In this document: positions 1-5,753 of the stretch, piece after piece
How the letters are laid out: each line of letters starts with the position of its first letter
Numbering within the stretch: the first letter of the stretch is position 1
Assembly (NCBI GenBank): GCA_023429545.1
Contig: JAEYUU010000604.1
Span: 1-5,753, forward strand
DNA length: 5,753 nt
Origin: Verrucomicrobiota bacterium
GTDB taxonomy: Bacteria; Verrucomicrobiota; Verrucomicrobiia; Verrucomicrobiales; Verrucomicrobiaceae
Reading direction: 5' to 3'
Notes under the pieces: generated by a model
What the model was told of the DNA's origin: nothing
Databases searched by the model: none
Seen by the model: only the letters and a program-made list of their open reading frames with translations
Position numbers and translations under genes: made by a program

Positions 1-296
1 CCTTTCTGCACTGCCACGACTCCGGGGCTGAACTGGTAGCCCTTTTGTCCGAGCGTCACTGTCCTGTTCCCGGCGCGCTGTCCGAAGTTACCCTCCAGAT
101 ACACCACAGCCACCTGCCTGGGAGAGGGGGCCACGGAGCCTGCCTTCAGCTTGTATTTGGAAGATGGAGGAGGGGACATGGGCCCGCCCGAGATGGGCAC
201 GGTGCCTTCGATGGTTGCCTGGGCGCCCAACAGTCGCGGGAACACCGCCACCGTGAGTGCCAGCGCCACGCTGAGCCACAGCCTCTTGGAGTACAT
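1..296 (-). CDS. Exported protein, probable cupredoxin/plastocyanin-like, N-terminal part
   Basis: The reading frame opens at the ATG at 296-294 and stays open for 98 codons to the left edge, so the C-terminus is missing. An in-frame TAG at 308-306 rules out a longer N-terminus. Residues 1-5 (MYSKR) are a positive n-region, 6-19 a hydrophobic core, and AQA at 25-27 is a good signal-peptidase I site, so the mature protein probably starts near T28 and lies in the periplasm or outside. The mature part opens TIEGTV, has a Pro/Ser-rich stretch (34-46), then VAVVYLEG (62-69) and YQFSPGVVAVQKG near the edge. That order resembles small secreted proteins with a beta-sandwich start followed by a cupredoxin fold; the copper ligands would lie beyond the edge and are not seen. 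It follows the oxidoreductase gene by 92 bases on the same strand. No Shine-Dalgarno site is seen. The open frame and signal peptide are firm; the cupredoxin label is inference. Confidence 0.75.
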   Translation of the reverse strand, partial: MYSKRLWLSVALALTVAVFPRLLGAQATIEGTVPISGGPMSPPPSSKYKLKAGSVAPSPRQVAVVYLEGNFGQRAGNRTVTLGQKGYQFSPGVVAVQK

Positions 297-363
297 GGGC
301 GAAGACTACCGGAGGGGCTCACGCCGTGCAACCATCGAGAAATGGTCCACGGAGAGTGGGTGT

Positions 364-392
364 TTTATTTAAAGCCTCGAGAGGTACGTTAA
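364..392 (-). promoter_or_regulatory. Weak sigma-70-type promoter candidate for the exported-protein gene
   Basis: On the minus strand, TTAACG (392-387, overlapping the stop of the oxidoreductase gene) is followed after 17 bases by AATAAA (369-364). Each hexamer matches the consensus at four of six positions. The AT-rich patch around 363-373 stands out in GC-rich surroundings. Transcription would start near 357, leaving a leader of about 60 bases. No terminator is visible between the two genes, so read-through from upstream is equally possible. This is a pattern match only. Confidence 0.22.
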
Positions 393-1804
393 GCGCACCG
401 CTTCAACACACTCTCCGCGGCCCAGTAGCCGCACATGCCGTGTACCCCACCGCCAGGTGGAGTGGAGGCGGAGCAGAGGAAGACCTTCGGATTCGGCGTG
501 GCGTACGGACTGAACATGCCCACAGGCCGGGTGAAAAGCTGCCGCCAGTCCGTGATGCCGCCGATGACATCGCCGCCGATGTAGTTTGGATTGTAGGCCT
601 CCATCTCCGCGCAGTTCATGGTGTGCTGCGCGAGAATGCAATCGCGGAAGCCGGGGGCGAAGCGCTCGATCTGTTTCGTGATGATCTCCAGCCGATCCAC
701 CGTGGAGCCGGAGGGGACATGACAATACGCCCACGCCACATGCTTGCCTGTGGGAGCGCGTGTCGCGTCATGCACACTGGGCTGCGCGACGAGGACGAAG
801 GGTGCATCATTCAGCCGTCCCTCCCACGCATCGCGCTCGCTGGTGACCATTTCGGCCATCGTTCCGCCAACATGTACCGTTCCTGCCTTGCGACAGTCGG
901 CATTGGCCCAGGGAATCGGCGCGCTGAGGGCGTAGTCGACCTTGAAGACACCGGGCCCATGACGGAAGCGCTCCAGCTTGCTGTGGTAGTTCGCGGGCAG
1001 AGCCTCGCCACAGATCTGTGAGACATGGCGCGGGCTGAGGTCGAAGAGGTATGCCTTCGCTTCCGGCAGGTCCGCGAGTGACTTCACGGGTGTATTACAT
1101 TGCACGTCACCACCGAGCGAACGCAGCAGGCTCACCAGGGCATCCGTGATGCGCTGGGATCCACCTTCGGGAATGGGCCAGCCCACCGCGTGCCCGCTCA
1201 TCTGGAGTACCACGCCTATCGCCGAGGTCAGCGGCAGATGCAGCGCCATGATGGAGTGCGCCGCGCAGCCGCCAAAGAGCGCGCGGCCTTCCTCCGTGGA
1301 GAAGTACATCGCGAACCATGTGGCCGGCAGTCCTGCTCCCATGCCGAGCCGCGCCATGAGATAGGGGTGTCTGGGAAATCCAGCAGGCGCGAGCATGTCG
1401 CCATAAAGCTCGTGCGCATGCTCCACCAGCGTCTTGAAAAACAAACGGTACCGTCGCGCGTCCTTGCCGAGTGATTGCGCTGTCTCTTCGAGTGAGCGAT
1501 GCAGCACCGCTGCGCGACCACCTTTCAGCGGGTGCGCCAAGGGGTGGTCCGGCTGAATCCAGCGCAAACCATGCTTTTCCAAATCCAACGTGCGCAGATA
1601 GGGCGAACCCAATCCCATGGGATGCACCGCCGAGCACACGTCATGGCGGAAACCCGGCAGCGTCATTTCCTTCGTGCGCGTGCCGCCACCCGTGGTGCTT
1701 GCGCCTTCCAGCACCAGCACCTTCCATCCCTGCTGTGCCAGCCGCACTGCCGCCGCAAGCCCATTCGGACCGGAGCCGATGATGATGGCGTCGTGACTAG
1801 TCAT
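389..1804 (-). CDS. FAD-dependent oxidoreductase, phytoene-dehydrogenase/PYROXD2-like
   Basis: This complete 471-residue flavoprotein belongs to the COG1233 amine-oxidase/CrtI superfamily. The N-terminal Rossmann motif is GSGPNG (10-15), with E33 at the end of the second strand placed to bind the FAD ribose, and GGGTRT (39-44) following as in CrtI-like enzymes. The C-terminus carries the family's FAD-closing segment: YNPNYIGGD (404-412), then STPPGGGVHGMCGY (447-460) and a final helix. The length is slightly under the 500-550 usual for the family. There is no signal peptide or clear membrane segment. The relatives are annotated as NAD(P)/FAD oxidoreductases with unknown substrates, so carotenoid desaturation should not be assumed; no phytoene synthase gene is nearby. 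The ATG at 1804-1802 is the first usable start because TGA precedes it two codons upstream. No Shine-Dalgarno site is present, and a heptamer repeat runs across the start codon. It follows fabF by 84 bases on the same strand. Confidence 0.9.
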   Translation of the reverse strand: MTSHDAIIIGSGPNGLAAAVRLAQQGWKVLVLEGASTTGGGTRTKEMTLPGFRHDVCSAVHPMGLGSPYLRTLDLEKHGLRWIQPDHPLAHPLKGGRAAVLHRSLEETAQSLGKDARRYRLFFKTLVEHAHELYGDMLAPAGFPRHPYLMARLGMGAGLPATWFAMYFSTEEGRALFGGCAAHSIMALHLPLTSAIGVVLQMSGHAVGWPIPEGGSQRITDALVSLLRSLGGDVQCNTPVKSLADLPEAKAYLFDLSPRHVSQICGEALPANYHSKLERFRHGPGVFKVDYALSAPIPWANADCRKAGTVHVGGTMAEMVTSERDAWEGRLNDAPFVLVAQPSVHDATRAPTGKHVAWAYCHVPSGSTVDRLEIITKQIERFAPGFRDCILAQHTMNCAEMEAYNPNYIGGDVIGGITDWRQLFTRPVGMFSPYATPNPKVFLCSASTPPGGGVHGMCGYWAAESVLKRCA

Positions 1805-1881
1805 TGGTCATCAGTCAACAGTCATCGGTGTTGCTCGCTAACGCTCTCGACTGTTGACCCTTGACCGATGACTCCTTGACC
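1800..1881. repeat. Opposed GTCA/TGAC heptamer repeats with potential hairpins
   Basis: Four tandem heptamers starting GTCA lie at 1800-1827 (GTCATTG, GTCATCA, GTCAACA, GTCATCG). After a 20-base spacer come four heptamers in the opposite sense at 1848-1875 (CGACTGT, TGACCCT, TGACCGA, TGACTCC) and a shifted TGACC at 1877-1881. Two exact 10-base inverted pairs result: 1814-1823 with 1849-1858, and 1820-1829 with 1864-1873. They share bases and cross, so they are alternative stems. GGTCA at 1806-1810 can also pair with TGACC at 1877-1881, extending the second stem across an internal loop. No T-run follows either side, so a classical terminator is unlikely. The array fills most of the fabF-oxidoreductase spacer and includes the ATG of the oxidoreductase. 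Confidence 0.8.
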
Positions 1882-1888
1882 TTCGTGC

Positions 1889-3133
1889 TTATATCTTCGT
1901 CACCAGCACCGCCGCATTGTGCCCGCCAAAGCCAAACGAATTGCTCAGGGCCGCGGTCACCTTTGCTTCGCGGGCCACGTTCGGCACCACGTCGAGGTCG
2001 CACTCGGGATCCTGATTCTCCACGTTGATGGTCGGAGGAATGATCTGGTCGCGAATCGCGAGGATGCTGGCCGCGAGTTCCACACCGCCGGCGGCGCCGA
2101 GGAGGTGACCGGTCATCGACTTGGTGGCGCTCACGAGGAGGCCGTTCGTCGCGTAGTCGCCGAAGGTCGCCTTGATGGCCTGTGTCTCGCAGACGTCGCC
2201 CACGGGCGTGCTGGTGGCGTGCGCGTTTACGTACGAGATTTGCTCGGGGTTCAGCTTGGCATGCTTGAGCGCCATCCTCATGCAGCGGGCCGCGCCGGAG
2301 CCGTCCGGCAGAGGCGCGCTCAGGTGATAGGCATCCGCGCTCAGACCGTAGCCGGCGAGCTCGCAGTAGATCTGCGCTCCGCGCTTCTTCGCGTGCTCAT
2401 ATTCTTCCAGGATGACCACGCCAGCGCCTTCACCCATCACAAAGCCATCGCGGTCCTTGTCGAAGGGGCGGCTCGCTTTTTCCGGGGCGTCGTTGCGGGT
2501 GCTCAGCGCCCGCATGTTGCCGAAGCCCGCCAGGCCCATCGGCGAGATGCTCGCCTCCGCGCCGCCGGCCACGATCACATCTGCGTCGCCGAATTTGATG
2601 ATGCGCCACGCTTCACCGATGCAGTGGTTCGAGGTCGCACAGGCCGTCACGATGCACATGTTCGGCCCGAGGAAGCCGTACTCCATGGAGATCATCCCGC
2701 TGGCGATGTTGCTGATCATCATCGGGATCGTGAAAGGGGAGACGCGGCTGGGGTGCTTTTTCAGCAGCAGGGAGTGGTTGTCCTCCAGCGTCATGAGGCC
2801 GCCGATGCCGCTGCCCACCATCACGCCCACGCGGGTCAGATCCAGCTTATCAGGCTCCAGGCCGCTGTCTGCCACGGACATCTTGGCCGCGCCCATGGCG
2901 AGCTGGGTAAAGCGGTCCGCGCGACGGGCATCTTTGAAATCCTTGAAGTAGGGTTTCGGGTCGAAGCCTTGTGCTTCGCCGCCGAAATGCGTACCATACT
3001 CTGTGGTGTCGAAGGCCGTGATGTTGCGGATGCCACTGTTGCCGGAGACGAGGTTCTTCCAAAATTCATCCTTGTTGTTTCCCACAGGGGTGACAACTCC
3101 AATTCCGGTGATGACAACGCGACGTTCGAACAT
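1889..3133 (-). CDS. fabF: Beta-ketoacyl-[acyl-carrier-protein] synthase II
   Basis: FabF condenses malonyl-ACP with an acyl-ACP in each elongation round of type II fatty acid synthesis in the cytosol. The 414-residue protein matches the family length (about 412). The thiolase-fold catalytic set is complete: nucleophile C165 in TACATS, H305 in NAHATST, K338 and H343 in TKSMTGH, and the glycine-rich NSFGFGGHN loop at 398-406. The start MFERRVVITG at 3133 is where FabF proteins begin; the frame is open to an ATG at 3271, but the extra 46 residues are not FabF-like. No Shine-Dalgarno site precedes 3133. A perfect AGGAGGT lies at 3216-3210, 77 bases upstream and too far to serve this ATG. The gene has no acpP directly upstream, unlike the common acpP-fabF pair; a 457-base spacer and divergent clpB are there instead. 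The elongation role is from family knowledge; the motifs are seen directly. Confidence 0.96.
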   Translation of the reverse strand: MFERRVVITGIGVVTPVGNNKDEFWKNLVSGNSGIRNITAFDTTEYGTHFGGEAQGFDPKPYFKDFKDARRADRFTQLAMGAAKMSVADSGLEPDKLDLTRVGVMVGSGIGGLMTLEDNHSLLLKKHPSRVSPFTIPMMISNIASGMISMEYGFLGPNMCIVTACATSNHCIGEAWRIIKFGDADVIVAGGAEASISPMGLAGFGNMRALSTRNDAPEKASRPFDKDRDGFVMGEGAGVVILEEYEHAKKRGAQIYCELAGYGLSADAYHLSAPLPDGSGAARCMRMALKHAKLNPEQISYVNAHATSTPVGDVCETQAIKATFGDYATNGLLVSATKSMTGHLLGAAGGVELAASILAIRDQIIPPTINVENQDPECDLDVVPNVAREAKVTAALSNSFGFGGHNAAVLVTKI

Positions 3134-3457
3134 GTGCAAGGTGGTGAGACTGAAGAATAGGGAGGGCGACAATCCACGAAACAGGATGGGGGGCAAGGAG
3201 AAAAGCCAGACCTCCTGCGTGAATCCGGTAGGGGTACGACATCGCTCGTCAGGCAGACGTGTGTCGCCCAATCCGGAACCGATGCAGCCACCGGAGTGCT
3301 TTGTTTCGAGTCACGGGAAAGATGTTCCGCGATGTGCCGGGCATCCGGGCGTTTCAGCGCGGCGGGTATCACGTGCCCGATCGCCCACGTAGCGTCAGAA
3401 GACAGCGACAATTTGGCATTCATTTTCGCAAAATACGCAGTGCCGGAGGGACCCTTT

Positions 3458-3474
3458 TGAGTAAACATGACTCA
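3458..3474. promoter_or_regulatory. Palindrome TGAGT-N7-ACTCA, possible regulator site
   Basis: A 17-base inverted repeat with 5-base arms and a 7-base centre lies roughly 100 bases upstream of the predicted clpB transcription start. Size and distance fit an activator site for a sigma-54 enhancer-binding protein. A second inverted repeat overlaps it: ATGAC/ACG at 3467-3476 pairs with CGTGTCAT at 3484-3491, with a 2-base bulge. Short palindromes arise by chance, so the function is inference. Confidence 0.3.
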
Positions 3475-3539
3475 CGTGCGATGCGTGTCATTCATTCATA
3501 AATGATTCTCCAGTAACGATTAGCGCAAGAATTGTCTTT

Positions 3540-3555
3540 GGGCATGCTTTTTGCA
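3540..3555 (+). promoter_or_regulatory. Sigma-54 (RpoN) promoter candidate for clpB
   Basis: GGGCATGCTTTTTGCA matches the sigma-54 consensus TGGCACG-N4-TTGCA, differing only at the first T and at the second C of TGGCACG. The invariant GG (3541-3542) and GC (3553-3554) are exactly 10 bases apart, as the family requires. Transcription would start near 3566, giving a leader of about 25 bases to the clpB ATG. No competing sigma-70 promoter of similar quality is seen nearby: TTGTCT at 3533-3538 is followed at 17 bases only by ATTACC. Confidence 0.6.
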
Positions 3556-3590
3556 ATTACCCCATCCGAACCGATTTCGTACTTCCTCTT

Positions 3591-5753
3591 ATGTCACCCG
3601 ACCGCTTCACTCTCAAGATGCAGGAGGCCCTCGCTTCCGGGCAATCCATCGCCGCGCGCTATGGGCACGCGGAGCTCAAGCCTTCCCACGTCCTGCTCGC
3701 GCTCTTGGAGCAGACCGAGGGTGTGACCAGGCCCCTTCTGGAAAAAGTCGGAGCGGCGCCTCCCAATATCAAGTCGGCCGTGGAAGCGCACCTCGCCAAG
3801 CAGCCCAAAGTGTCCGGTGGCGGGGGGCCGCAGCACATGAGCAGCGATCTCCGCGAAACCATGGCGAACGCGGAGAAGGAGCAGCATGCGCTGAAGGATG
3901 ACTACCTCAGCGTGGAGCATTTCCTGCTCGCGCTTACCAAGACCCGCACGGACATCGAGGACGTTCTGAAAAAGGCTGGTCTGAAGCACGACACCCTTCT
4001 GCAGGCGCTCACCTCGGTGCGTGGCGCCCAGCGCGTGACCGACCAGGATCCCGAGGGCAAGTACCAGACCCTTGAGAAATACGGCACAGATCTCACCGCG
4101 CGTGCCCGCCAGGGGAAGATCGACCCCGTGATCGGCCGCGATGAGGAGATCCGCCGCGTGATGCAGGTGCTCAGCCGCCGCAGCAAGAACAATCCCGTGC
4201 TCATCGGCGAGCCCGGGGTGGGTAAGACCGCCATCGTGGAGGGCCTCGCCCGCCGCATCGTGGCCGGCGATGTGCCGGATTCGCTGAAGAACAAGCGCGT
4301 CATCAGCATGGACCTTGGTGGCATGCTCGCCGGGGCGAAGTACCGCGGTGAGTTTGAGGAGCGCCTCAAGGCCTTTCTCAAGGAGGTGACCTCCAGCGAG
4401 GGGCAGATCATCCTCTTCATCGATGAGCTTCACACCATCGTGGGTGCAGGCAAGAGCGAGGGTGCCGTGGACGCGAGCAACCTGCTCAAGCCACAGCTCG
4501 CGCGCGGTGAACTGCGCTGCGTCGGCGCGACCACACTGGATGAATACCGCAAGTACATCGAGAAGGACGCCGCCCTGGAGCGCCGCTTCCAGCCGGTGTA
4601 CGTCGGCGAGCCCAGTGTGGAGGACACCATCGCCATCCTGCGAGGCCTGAAGGAGCGTTATGAGGTGCATCATGGTGTGAGGATCCAGGATTCCGCCATC
4701 GTCGCCGCCGCCACGCTGAGCCACCGCTACATCAGCGACCGCTTCCTGCCGGACAAGGCGGTAGACCTCGTGGATGAAGCCGCGAGCCGCCTCAAGATCG
4801 AACTCGACTCCATGCCCACGGAAATCGACGTACTGGAGCGCGCCATCATGCAGCACGAGATGGAGCGCCAGGTGCTCAAAAAAGAAACCGATCCCGCCAG
4901 CCGTGCGCATCTCGCCCGTCTGGAAAAAGAGATCGCGGACCTCAAGGAGAAGAGCACCGGCCTGAAAGCTCAATGGCAGAAGGAAAAGGAATCCGTCCAG
5001 GAGAGCCGCAAGGTGAAGGAGGAGATCGACCGCCTCCGCACCGAGCAGGAGCAGGCCCAGCGCCGTGGCGACTTCGGCCGAGCGGGTGAGATTCAATATG
5101 GCCTGATCCCAGACCTTGAGAAGAAGCTCGCCGATGCCAGCAAGGCCGAGGCGAAGGGTGGCCATGTGCTGTTGCGCGAGGAAGTCACGGATGATGACAT
5201 TGCCAAGGTGGTGGCCACCTGGACCGGCATTCCCGTTTCACGGTTGCAGGAGGGTGAGCGCAGCAAGCTCACGCACATGGAGGATCGCCTGAGCCATCGC
5301 GTCATCGGGCAGAAGAGCGCCATCAAGGCCGTGTCCAACGCGGTGCGCCGCGCGCGCGCCGGGTTGCAGGATGAGAACCGCCCCATCGGCAGCTTCCTTT
5401 TCCTCGGCCCCACCGGCGTGGGCAAGACGGAGCTGAGCAAGGCGCTCGCTGAGTTTCTCTTCGATGATGAAAACGCCATGACCCGTCTCGATATGAGCGA
5501 GTACATGGAGAAGCACAGCGTCGCCCGCCTGATTGGGGCGCCCCCCGGATACGTTGGTTATGAAGAAGGCGGCCAGCTTACCGAGGCCGTCCGCCGTCGC
5601 CCCTACAGCGTGGTCCTCTTCGATGAAGTCGAGAAGGCACACCCGGATGTCTTCAATACGCTGCTGCAGGTGCTGGATGATGGCCGCATCACGGATGGCC
5701 AGGGCCGCACCGTGGACTTCCGCAACACGATCCTGGTGCTGACCTCGAACCTC
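3591..5753 (+). CDS. clpB: ATP-dependent disaggregase ClpB, truncated by the window edge
   Basis: ClpB is the cytosolic hexameric Hsp100 that threads aggregated proteins through its pore together with DnaK. The frame runs 721 codons to the edge, against about 860 for a full protein, so the end of NBD2 and the C-terminal domain are missing. Visible in order: N-domain (about 1-145), NBD1 with Walker A GEPGVGKT (206-213), pore tyrosine Y251 in YRGEFEER, Walker B ILFIDE (274-279) and arginine fingers R331-R332; the coiled-coil M-domain (about 410-525) with Y503, which separates ClpB from ClpA/ClpC; NBD2 with Walker A GPTGVGKT (606-613), pore tyrosine Y654 in GYVGY and Walker B VVLFDE (674-679). 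No IGF/L loop for ClpP is seen in the visible part. The ATG at 3591 matches the usual N-terminus. A pyrimidine tract (CTTCCTCTT), not a Shine-Dalgarno site, precedes it. Expression is probably driven from the sigma-54-like site upstream. Confidence 0.97.
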   Translation, partial: MSPDRFTLKMQEALASGQSIAARYGHAELKPSHVLLALLEQTEGVTRPLLEKVGAAPPNIKSAVEAHLAKQPKVSGGGGPQHMSSDLRETMANAEKEQHALKDDYLSVEHFLLALTKTRTDIEDVLKKAGLKHDTLLQALTSVRGAQRVTDQDPEGKYQTLEKYGTDLTARARQGKIDPVIGRDEEIRRVMQVLSRRSKNNPVLIGEPGVGKTAIVEGLARRIVAGDVPDSLKNKRVISMDLGGMLAGAKYRGEFEERLKAFLKEVTSSEGQIILFIDELHTIVGAGKSEGAVDASNLLKPQLARGELRCVGATTLDEYRKYIEKDAALERRFQPVYVGEPSVEDTIAILRGLKERYEVHHGVRIQDSAIVAAATLSHRYISDRFLPDKAVDLVDEAASRLKIELDSMPTEIDVLERAIMQHEMERQVLKKETDPASRAHLARLEKEIADLKEKSTGLKAQWQKEKESVQESRKVKEEIDRLRTEQEQAQRRGDFGRAGEIQYGLIPDLEKKLADASKAEAKGGHVLLREEVTDDDIAKVVATWTGIPVSRLQEGERSKLTHMEDRLSHRVIGQKSAIKAVSNAVRRARAGLQDENRPIGSFLFLGPTGVGKTELSKALAEFLFDDENAMTRLDMSEYMEKHSVARLIGAPPGYVGYEEGGQLTEAVRRRPYSVVLFDEVEKAHPDVFNTLLQVLDDGRITDGQGRTVDFRNTILVLTSNL
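4035..4037 (+). promoter_or_regulatory. Possible internal GTG start for short ClpB
   Basis: Codon 149 of clpB is GTG (Val) in [12 protein letters not shown]. coli makes a shorter ClpB without the N-domain from a GTG at Val149. The codon is at the same residue number here, at the N-domain/linker boundary. The upstream bases contain only weak purine tracts (GGTGCGTGG around 4017-4025), so use as a start is an inference from the family. Confidence 0.3.

Larger units (their letters stand above)
3134..3590. other. Divergent fabF-clpB intergenic region
   Basis: These 457 bases separate the fabF start (leftward) from the clpB start (rightward). I see no convincing gene, tRNA or other RNA in them. 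Short frames here lack recognisable protein character. The right half is more AT-rich and holds the clpB promoter candidate at 3540-3555, a TGAGT-N7-ACTCA palindrome at 3458-3474 and overlapping small inverted repeats to about 3505. The 8-mer TCACGTGC occurs twice, at 3369-3376 and 3472-3479. No clear promoter for fabF was found on the minus strand. No CIRCE element (TTAGCACTC-N9-GAGTGCTAA) is present. Confidence 0.6.

Noticed and set aside
326..1021. 231-residue open frame on the plus strand over the oxidoreductase
   Set aside because: It overlaps the conserved C-terminal half of the flavoprotein and shows no family features.
1107..1637. 176-residue minus-strand frame inside the oxidoreductase
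   Set aside because: It is an out-of-frame shadow; the flavoprotein frame is intact from GSGPNG to the C-terminus.
1800..1881. CRISPR array or Rho-independent terminator
   Set aside because: The repeat unit is only 7 bases with no spacers between units, and no T-run follows the hairpins on either strand.
1919..3160. 413-residue open frame on the plus strand, antisense to fabF
   Set aside because: It lies almost wholly over fabF, whose catalytic residues are all intact. Its product is rich in His, Arg, Ala and Val with no recognisable family, as expected from the complement of a GC-rich gene.
3134..3271. 46-residue N-terminal extension of fabF from the ATG at 3271
   Set aside because: FabF proteins begin at the MFERRVVITG-type strand; the extension has no domain character.
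3412..3432. Second sigma-54-like site, TTTGGCATTCATTTTCGCAAA
   Set aside because: GG and GC are 11 bases apart instead of the required 10, so it is unlikely to work.
2836..3468. 210-residue minus-strand frame spanning the fabF 5' end and leader
   Set aside because: Much of it overlaps fabF in another frame, and the part in the leader shows no recognisable protein pattern.
3259..3501. 80-residue plus-strand frame in the intergenic region
   Set aside because: Arg/Ser/Pro-rich composition, no recognisable ribosome site or homology-like motif, and it covers the palindromes upstream of clpB.
3536..3568. Sigma-32-like pair with CCCCATCCG at 3560-3568
   Set aside because: The -10-like half is suggestive, but the upstream CTTTGG is a poor match to CTTGAA and the spacing is on the long side.
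3594..5165. 523-residue open frame on the minus strand, antisense to clpB
   Set aside because: clpB is unambiguous on the plus strand. The antisense frame is Leu/His/Gly-rich with no known motifs and exists because of clpB codon choice.

Overview
The window is about 60% GC by eye and holds four protein genes, two of them cut by the window edges. Three lie on the minus strand and read leftward: fabF (3133-1889), a PYROXD2/phytoene-dehydrogenase-like FAD oxidoreductase (1804-389), and the first 98 codons of an exported, probably cupredoxin-type protein (296 to the left edge). The fourth, clpB, reads rightward from 3591 and leaves the right edge after 721 codons. The protein style (FabF with a TACATSNHCIGEA active site, a small secreted 'TIEGTV...YLEGNF' protein), the heptanucleotide intergenic repeats and the lack of Shine-Dalgarno sites suggest a Gram-negative bacterium of the Planctomycetota-Verrucomicrobiota-Chlamydiota group, most likely Verrucomicrobiota. 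That placement is an inference from family resemblance, not a search result.

Layout from left to right: 1-296 is the secreted protein (minus, partial). 297-388 is a short spacer with a weak AT-rich promoter candidate. 389-1804 is the oxidoreductase (minus). 1805-1888 is a spacer filled by GTCA/TGAC heptamer repeats in two opposed blocks that can fold on each other and run into the oxidoreductase start codon. 1889-3133 is fabF (minus). 3134-3590 is a 457-base divergent regulatory region with no convincing gene. 3591-5753 is clpB (plus, partial).

The three minus-strand genes are co-directional with gaps of 84 and 92 bases, so they may be partly co-transcribed, but nothing shows they share a pathway. 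FabF elongates acyl chains in fatty acid synthesis, ClpB is the cytosolic disaggregase, and the substrate of the oxidoreductase cannot be read from the sequence.

The most interesting signals are non-coding. A near-consensus sigma-54 promoter (GG-N10-GC) sits 36 bases before clpB, with a palindrome about 100 bases upstream of the predicted transcription start; this would be an unusual way to control a heat-shock chaperone. The second is the opposed heptamer repeat block between fabF and the oxidoreductase. I see no clearly new multi-gene system here.
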